The notes under the pieces are model-generated. The model saw only the letters and a list, made by a program, of their open reading frames with translations. It searched no databases and had not been told where the DNA came from. Below, piece by piece: positions 57,004-64,000 of a stretch of 64,000 nt of DNA. A program made the position numbers and the translations under genes. The stretch comes from Mantis religiosa (lineage: Eukaryota; Arthropoda; Insecta; Mantodea; Mantidae). The stretch is from assembly GCA_030765055.1 (NCBI GenBank), contig CM060953.1, forward strand, positions 195,873,482-195,937,481, given 5' to 3'. Within the stretch, counting starts at the first letter, position 1, and every line of letters begins with the position of its first letter.

Positions 57004-58875
57004 TCATTCACCGTCCGATATGACTTAACGTTGGAGGTTTTCTCTTATCCTGAAAGATGAATGTCTGGTAACTCTAAGCTCTATGTACCCTGTACTCCTT
57101 TGAACATCATTTCATTCATCGTCTGATATGACTTAACGTTGGAGGTTTTCTCTTATCCTAAAAGATGAATGTCTGGTAACTCTAAGCTCTATGTACCCTG
57201 TACTCCTTTGAACATAATTTCATTCATCGTCTGATATGACTTAACGTTGGAGGTTTTCTCTTATCCTGAAAGATGAATGTCTGGTAACTCTAAGCTCTAT
57301 GTACCCTGTACTCCTTTGAACATCATTTCATTCATTGTCCGATATGACTTAACGTTGGAGGTTTTCTCTTATCCTAAAAGATGAATGTCTGGTAACTCTA
57401 AGCTCTATGTACCCTGTACTCATTTGAACATCATTTCATTCACCGTCCGATATGACTTAACATTGGAGGCTTTCTCTTATCCTGAAAGATGAATGTCTGG
57501 TAACTCTAAGCTCTATGTACCCTGTACTCCTTTGAACATCATTTCATTCATTGTCCGATATGACTTAACGTTGGAGGTTTTCTCTTATCCTGAAAGATGA
57601 ATGTCTGGTAACTCTAAGCTCTATGTACCCTGTACTCCTTTGAACATCATTTCATTCATTGTCCGATATGACTTAACGTTGGAGGTTTTCTCTTATCCTG
57701 AAAGATGAATGTCTCGTAACCCTAAGCTCTATGTACCCTGTACTCATTTGAACATCATTTCATTCATCGTCTGATATGACTTAACGTTGGAGATTTTCTC
57801 TTATCCTAAAAGATGAATGTCTGGTAACTCTAAGCTCTATGTACCCTGTACTCATTTGAACATCATTTCATTCATCGTCTGATATGACTTAACGTTGGAG
57901 GTTTTCTCTTATCCTAAAAGATTAAGGTCTGGTAACTCTAAGCTCTATGTACCCTGTACTCATTTGAACATCATTTCATTCATCGTCCGATATGACTTAA
58001 CGTTGGAGGTTTTCTCTTATCCTGAAAGACGAATGTCTGGTAACTCTAAGCTCTATGTACCCTGTACTTATTTGACCATCATTTCATTCATCGTCTGATA
58101 TGACTTAACGTTGGAGGTTTTCTCTTATCCTGAAAGATGAATGTCTGGTAACTCTAAGCTCTATGTACCCTGTACTCATTTGAACATCATTTCATTCATC
58201 GTCCGATATGACTTAACGTTGGAGGTTTTCCCTTATCCTGAAAGATGAATGTCTGGTAACTCTAAGCTCTATGTACCCTGTACTCATTTGAACATCATTT
58301 CATTCATCGTCCGATATGACTTAACGTTGGAGGTTATCTCTTATCCTGAAAGATGAATGTCTGGTAACTCTAAGCTCTATGTACCCTGTACTTATTTGAA
58401 CATCATTTCATTCATCGTCCGATATGACTTAACGTTGGAGGTTTTCCCTTATCCTGAAAGATGAATGTCTGGTAACTCTAAGCTCTATGTACCCTGTACT
58501 TATTTGAACATCATTTCATTCATCGTCCGAAATGACTTAACGTTGGAGGTTTTCCCTTATCCTGAAAGATGAATGTCTGGTAACTCTAAGCTCTATGTAC
58601 CCTGTACTCATTTGAACATCATTTCATTCATCGTCTGATATGACTTAACGTTGGAGGTTTTCTCTTATCCTGAAAGATGAATGTCTGGTAACTCTAAGCT
58701 CTATGTACCCTGTACTCATTTGACCATCATTTCATTCATCGTCTGATATGACTTAACGTTGGAGATTTTCTCTTATCCTGAAAGATGAATGTCTGGTAAC
58801 TCTAAGCTCTATGTACCCTGTACTCATTTGACCATCATTTCATTCATCGTCTGATATGACTTAACGTTGGAGGAC
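57004..58875 (+). repeat. Tandem array, about 17 units of 108 bp
   Basis: The unit contains CGTCCGATATGACTTAACGT, TGAAAGATGAATGTCTGGTA and CTCTATGTACCCTGTACTCA. The spacing between GTCCG and the next GTCTG is 108 (57013 and 57121). CCTTTGAACATC variants dominate the left third and CATTTGAACATC the right part, so the array is internally stratified. Opposite orientation to the 18-kb and 31-kb arrays. Confidence 0.97.
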
Positions 58876-59695
58876 GTAAATTAAAAAAAATTAGTGCTTT
58901 ATCTTAACTTAATCCACTTCACCCGTTGTACTGGTGTTTACGTTTGCCCGTTGGTGGCACTGCTTAAGTAACTATCTTAACAACAAGGAGGATTACGGAT
59001 GTAAGAAGGTCTTTATTTTCTTATTGTACAAGTTTCTGGAGCAATTTCAATGTATAGTTGTTAGAAATTTATCTTAAACGAAGTTAAAAAATAACAAAAT
59101 ACCAGAAATGGCGCATTGACATATCTCGCTTCCATAAAAGAAGCTCGATTTCTCACTTAGACAAAACATAATCGTATTACACAGTCAACTGTCTCAGGTA
59201 GTTAACTTCTTAATCCCCGAAACAATACACTACCGTCCCCTAGGGAACAGATTTTGAAAAGCTAATCGGAAACACTCACGCTTACCTCGATAGATTTCGC
59301 GTAGTTCTCCACAAATAAGAGGACGTAAGAGCTATTCCCGGGCAATTTTAGATATGCATTTCACTTGTTATTACGTATGGCAACATTGGTAGATAAATCT
59401 TTGCCGATATGCAAATGTTTCATGAAGCAGCTTGAAATGGGAAGAGCTCTTCTAAATATTCATGTGAGATCCTTAGAAACTAGATTAAGCCACAATTTGA
59501 TTAGTATTTAATGTATTTTTCGTTTTTATTCTAAGCTTTCATAGACGGGAAGATACAGACACATAGGTATTTTTATAAAAAAAAAAAATTTCTGTCGCCT
59601 CAAAAATATATTTTTGGTAATATCCTAGTATTATAGTTTTGTGTACATATTACCCTTTTTGTGTACGGACATTGTAGATAAACTAATACGATTTT
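58876..59695. other. Unassigned AT-rich stretch
   Basis: No feature recognised beyond short A/T homopolymers (for example 59577-59588). Confidence 0.4.
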
Positions 59696-60030
59696 ATACC
59701 GAGCGGCATGGCTCAGGCGGTTTCTCTGTGGAACGCATTCCGGAGGCCCAGGTTCGATTCCCAAGGCTGACCTACCAGACCTGGGTTTTTTCGGGGGTTT
59801 CGCGGGACGCTAGGCGAATGCTGTGTAGGTTAACTACATCCCTCGTATTACCTATCCCTCCATTTCATCTCCATTATCGTTTCATATCATCTCTCATTTG
59901 GTGGTCTCTTTCAGGATAGATGTGTCGGCAGGAGTCTCGGCGCTGCATGGCAGGATGATATGGTTTGAGGTAAACTACTTTATCCTACGGTAGGTCAGTT
60001 GCCGGTCTTAGCTCCTCTGCTGGGACCATT
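59696..60030 (+). mobile_element. tRNA-derived SINE
   Basis: The tRNA-like head at 59698-59770 has A-box-like TGGCTCAGGCGG and B-box GGTTCGATTCC. A tRNA-unrelated body follows (GACCTGGGTTTTTTCGGGGG, CGATATGGTTTGAGG-type segment) to about 60030. The head lacks a matching acceptor stem and so is not a tRNA gene. It abuts the 29-bp array. Confidence 0.75.
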
Positions 60031-60032
60031 TC

Positions 60033-63000
60033 GGTAAGGGACCCTTGGGGCACGGACCGCCAGCTAGGGACCTTTGCGGCTCAGACCGCCAGCCAAGGAC
60101 CTTTGGGACTCGGACCGCCAGCCTGGGACCTTTGGGGCTCGGACCGCCAGTCGGAGGACCTTTGGGGCTCGGATTGCCAGCCAGGGACCTTTGTGGCTCG
60201 GATTGCCAGCCAGGTACCTTTGGGACTCGAATCGCCGGCCAGGAACCTTTGCGGCACGGACCGCCAGCCAGGGACCTTTAGGATTCGGATCGCCAGCCAG
60301 GGACCTTTGTGGCTCGGATTGCCAGCCAGGGACCTTTGGGACTCGAATCGCCGGGCAGGAACCTTTGTGGCACGGACCGCCAGCCAGGGACATTTAGGAT
60401 TCGGACCGCCAGCCAGGGACCTTTTTGGCTCGGATTGCCAGCCAGGGACCTTTGGGACTCAAATCGCCGGCCAGGAACCTTTGTGGCACGGACCGCCAGC
60501 CAGGGACATTTAGGATTCGGACCGCCAGCCAGGGACCTTTGTGGCTCGGATTGCCAGCCAGGGACCTTTGGGACTCGAATCGCCGGCCAGGAACCTTTGT
60601 GGCACGGACCGCCAGCCAGGGACATTTAGGATTCGGACCGCCAGCCAGGGACCTTTTTGGCTCGGATTGCCAGCCAGGGACCTTTGGGACTCGAATCGCC
60701 GGCCAGGAACCTTTGTGGCTCGGACCGCCAGCCAGGGACCTTTGGTGCTCGAATCGCCGGCCAGGAACCTTTGTGACACGGATTGCCAGCCAGGGACCTT
60801 TGGTGCTCGAATCGCCGGCCAGGGACATTTAGGATTCGGACCGCCAGCCAGGGACCTTTGGTGCTCGAATCGCCGGCCAGGAACCTTTGTGACACGGATT
60901 GCCAGCCAGGGACCTTTGAGGCTCGGACCGCCAGCCAGGGACATTTAGGATTCGGACCGCCAGCCAGGGACCTTTGTGGCTCGGATTGCCAGCCAGGGAC
61001 CTTTGGGACTCGAATCGCCGGCCAGGAACCTTTGTGGCTCGGACCGCCAGCCAGGGACATTTAGGATTCGGATCGCCAGCCAGGGACCTTTGTGGCTCGG
61101 ATTGCCAGCCAGGGACCTTTGGTGCTCGAATCGCCGGCCAGGAACCTTTGTGGCTCGAATCGCCAGCCAGGGACCTTTGTGGCTCGGACCGCCAGCCAGG
61201 GACCTTTGGTGCTCGAATCGCCGGCCAGGAACCCTTGTGACACGGATTGCCAGCCAGGGACCTTTGGTGCTCGAATCGCCGGCCAGGAACCTTTGCGGCA
61301 CGGATTGCCAGCCAGGTACCTTTGTGGCTCGGACCGCCAGCCAGGGACATTTAGGATTCGGACCGCCAGCCAGGGACCTTTGTGGCTCGGATTGCCAGCC
61401 AGGGACCTTTGGGACTCGAATCGCCGGCCAGGAACCTTTGTGGCTCGGACCGCCAGCCAGGGACATTTAGGATTCGGATCGCCAGCCAGGGACCTTTGTG
61501 GCTCGGACCGCCAGCCAGGGACCTTTGGTGCTCGAATCGCCGGCCAGGAACCTTTGTGACACGGATTGCCAGCCAGGGACCTTTGGTGCTCGAATCGCCG
61601 GCCAGGAACCTTTGTGACACGGATTGCCAGCCAGGGACCTTTGTGGCTCGGACCGCCAGCCAGGGACATTTAGGATTCGGACCGCCAGCCAGGGACCTTT
61701 GTGGCTCGGATTGCCAGCCAGGGACCTTTGGGACTCGAATCGCCGGCCAGGAACCTTTGTGGCTCGGACCGCCAGCCAGGGACATTTAGGATTCGCATCG
61801 CCAGCCAGGGACCTTTGTGGCTCGGACCGCCAGCCAGGTACCTTTGGTGCTCGAATCGCCGGCCAGGAACCTTTGTGACACGGATTGCCAGCCAGGGACC
61901 TTTGGTGCTCGAATCGCCGGCCAGGAACCTTTGTGGCACGGACCGCCAGCCAGGGACATTTAGGATTCGGACCGCCAGCCAGGGACCTTTGTGGCTCGGA
62001 TTGCCAGCCAGGGACCTTTGGGACTCGAATCGCCGGCCAGGAACCTTTGTGACACGGATTGCCAGCCAGGGACCTTTGGGACTCGAATCGCCGGCCAGGA
62101 ACCTTTGTGACACGGATTGCCAGCCAGGGACCTTTGTGACACGGATTGCCAGCCAGGGACCTTTGGTGCTTGAATCGCCGGCCAGGAACCTTTGTGACAC
62201 GGATTGCCAGCCAGGGACCTTTGGTGCTTGAATCGCCGGCCAGGAACCTTTGCGGCACGGATTGCCAGCCAGGGACCTTTGTGGCTCGGACCGCCAGCCA
62301 GGGACATTTAGGATTCGGACCGCCAGCCAGGGACCTTTTTGGCTCGGATTGCCAGCCAGGGACCTTTGGTGCTCGAATCGCCAGCCAGGGACCTTTGTGG
62401 CTCGGACCGCCAGCCAGGGACCTTTGGTGCTCGAATCGCCGGCCAGGAACCTTTTTGGCACGGATTGCCAGCCAGGGACCTTTGTGGCTCGGACCGCCAG
62501 CCAGGGACATTTAGGATTCGGACCGCCAGCCAGGGACCTTTGTGGCTCGGATTGCCAGCCAGGGACCTTTAGGACTCGAATCGCCGGCCAGGAACCTTTG
62601 TGGCTCGGACCGCCAGCCAGGGACATTTAGGATTCGCATCGCCAGCCAGGGACCTTTGTGGCTCGGATTGCCAGCCAGGGACCTTTGGGACTCGAATCGC
62701 CGGCCAGGAACCTTTGTGGCACGGACCGCCAGCCAGGGACATTTAGGATTCGGACCGCCAGCCAGGGACCTTTTTGGCTCGGATTGCCAGCCAGGGACCT
62801 TTGGGACTCGAATCGCCGGCCAGGAACCTTTGTGGCTCGGACCGCCAGCCAGGGACCTTTGGTGCTCGAATCGCCGGCAAGGAACCTTTGTGACACGGAT
62901 TGCCAGCCAGGGACCTTTGGTGCTCGAATCGCCGGCCAGGGACATTTAGGATTCGGACCGCCAGCCAGGGACCTTTGGTGCTCGAATCGCCGGCCAGGAA

Positions 63001-64000
63001 CCTTTGTGACACGGATTGCCAGCCAGGGACCTTTGTGGCTCGGACCGCCAGCCAGGGACATTTAGGATTCGGACCGCCAGCCAGGGACCTTTGTGGCTCG
63101 GATTGCCAGCCAGGGACCTTTGGGACTCGAATCGCCGGCCAGGAACCTTTGTGGCTCGGACCGCCAGCCAGGGACATTTAGGATTCGGATCGCCAGCCAG
63201 GGACCTTTGTGGCTCGGATTGCCAGCCAGGGACCTTTGGTGCTCGAATCGCCGGCCAGGAACCTTTGTGGCTCGAATCGCCAGCCAGGGACCTTTGTGGC
63301 TCGGACCGCCAGCCAGGGACCTTTGGTGCTCGAATCGCCGGCCAGGAACCCTTGTGACACGGATTGCCAGCCAGGGACCTTTGGTGCTCGAATCGCCGGC
63401 CAGGAACCTTTGCGGCACGGATTGCCAGCCAGGTACCTTTGTGGCTCGGACCGCCAGCCAGGGACATTTAGGATTCGGACCGCCAGCCAGGGACCTTTGT
63501 GGCTCGGATTGCCAGCCAGGGACCTTTGGGACTCGAATCGCCGGCCAGGAACCTTTGTGGCTCGGACCGCCAGCCAGGGACATTTAGGATTCGGATCGCC
63601 AGCCAGGGACCTTTGTGGCTCGGACCGCCAGCCAGGGACCTTTGGTGCTCGAATCGCCGGCCAGGAACCTTTGTGACACGGATTGCCAGCCAGGGACCTT
63701 TGGTGCTCGAATCGCCGGCCAGGAACCTTTGTGACACGGATTGCCAGCCAGGGACCTTTGTGGCTCGGACCGCCAGCCAGGGACATTTAGGATTCGGACC
63801 GCCAGCCAGGGACCTTTGTGGCTCGGATTGCCAGCCAGGGACCTTTGGGACTCGAATCGCCGGCCAGGAACCTTTGTGGCTCGGACCGCCAGCCAGGGAC
63901 ATTTAGGATTCGCATCGCCAGCCAGGGACCTTTGTGGCTCGGACCGCCAGCCAGGTACCTTTGGTGCTCGAATCGCCGGCCAGGAACCTTTGTGACACGG
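60033..64000. repeat. Nested tandem array: 29-bp unit, 116-bp and 2117-bp higher-order repeats
   Basis: Basic unit GGACCTTTGTGGCTCGGATT then GCCAGCCAG (29 bp), about 137 copies, continuing past the window end. Four unit types in fixed order often make 116-bp blocks (GGACCTTTGTGG, GGACCTTTGGGA, GAACCTTTGTGG, GGACATTTAGGA). A longer block of 2117 bp (73 units) is duplicated: identical open-frame patterns start at 60829 and 62946, at 61061 and 63178, and at 60626 and 62743. The unit lacks stops in several frames, so frames of up to 347 codons exist on both strands. GC content is far above the rest of the window. Confidence 0.97.

Noticed and set aside
59698..59770. tRNA gene at the SINE head
   Set aside because: A and B boxes are present, but the acceptor stem ends do not pair and a typical SINE body follows.
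61467..62510. 347-codon minus-strand open frame as a repetitive protein gene
   Set aside because: It lies in the 29-bp array, where several frames on both strands are open simply because the unit lacks stops. There is no splice structure, start context or complexity that would support a gene.

Overview
This window looks like intergenic, repeat-dominated nuclear DNA from an insect with a large, AT-rich genome. The evidence is many decayed mariner/Tc1 relatives, a Tigger/pogo copy, three kinds of non-LTR retrotransposon or Penelope reverse transcriptase, tRNA-related short elements, and long satellite-like arrays, with almost no host coding sequence. I cannot name the species. A polyneopteran (cockroach, termite or stick-insect type) is only a guess from the repeat style. 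There is no bacterial, organellar or rRNA gene content.

Layout. 0.5-4.9 kb: a 178-bp tandem array inside a dispersed repeat. 5.6-10.8 kb: a tRNA-like hairpin element, a LINE fragment, a foldback IS630-type copy and internally deleted mariners. 11.6-17.35 kb: a large inverted structure with two arrays of a 91-bp repeat in opposite orientation around a 1.5-kb spacer. 18.1-21.8 kb: a 108-bp array with a tRNA-like head, then three more truncated or composite mariner units. 22.3-24.6 kb: a mariner whose catalytic-core coding segment is expanded about 13 times (145 bp). 25.7-27.1 kb: a Jockey-like LINE. 28.3-29.6 kb: a mariner split by a tRNA-like element. 30.9-31.5 kb: another 108-bp array. 31.8-34.2 kb: a three-level nest of transposons. 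35.3-36.1 kb: a dead mariner. 37.25-38.06 kb: the only convincing host gene, a small secreted protein. 40.3-43.4 kb: a conserved multi-copy arthropod repeat protein remnant and a Penelope-like element with a GIY-YIG domain. 49.7-54.0 kb: a mariner whose C-terminal coding segment is expanded about 37 times (85 bp). 55.3-56.7 kb: another LINE. 57.0-58.9 kb: the largest 108-bp array. 59.7-64 kb: a tRNA-derived SINE running into a nested 29/116/2117-bp array that continues past the window.

The unifying observation is that several long arrays here are not free-standing satellites. They are expansions of a segment inside a recognisable transposable element: two inside mariner transposase reading frames, and two next to tRNA-like modules. 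A second notable item is a roughly 130-bp element seen at five or more places, in which a tRNA-like sequence sits between 22-bp inverted repeats.

All coordinates of repeat boundaries were read by eye and may be off by some tens of bases. Long open frames inside the 29-bp and 178-bp arrays are by-products of repeats without stop codons and are not called as genes.
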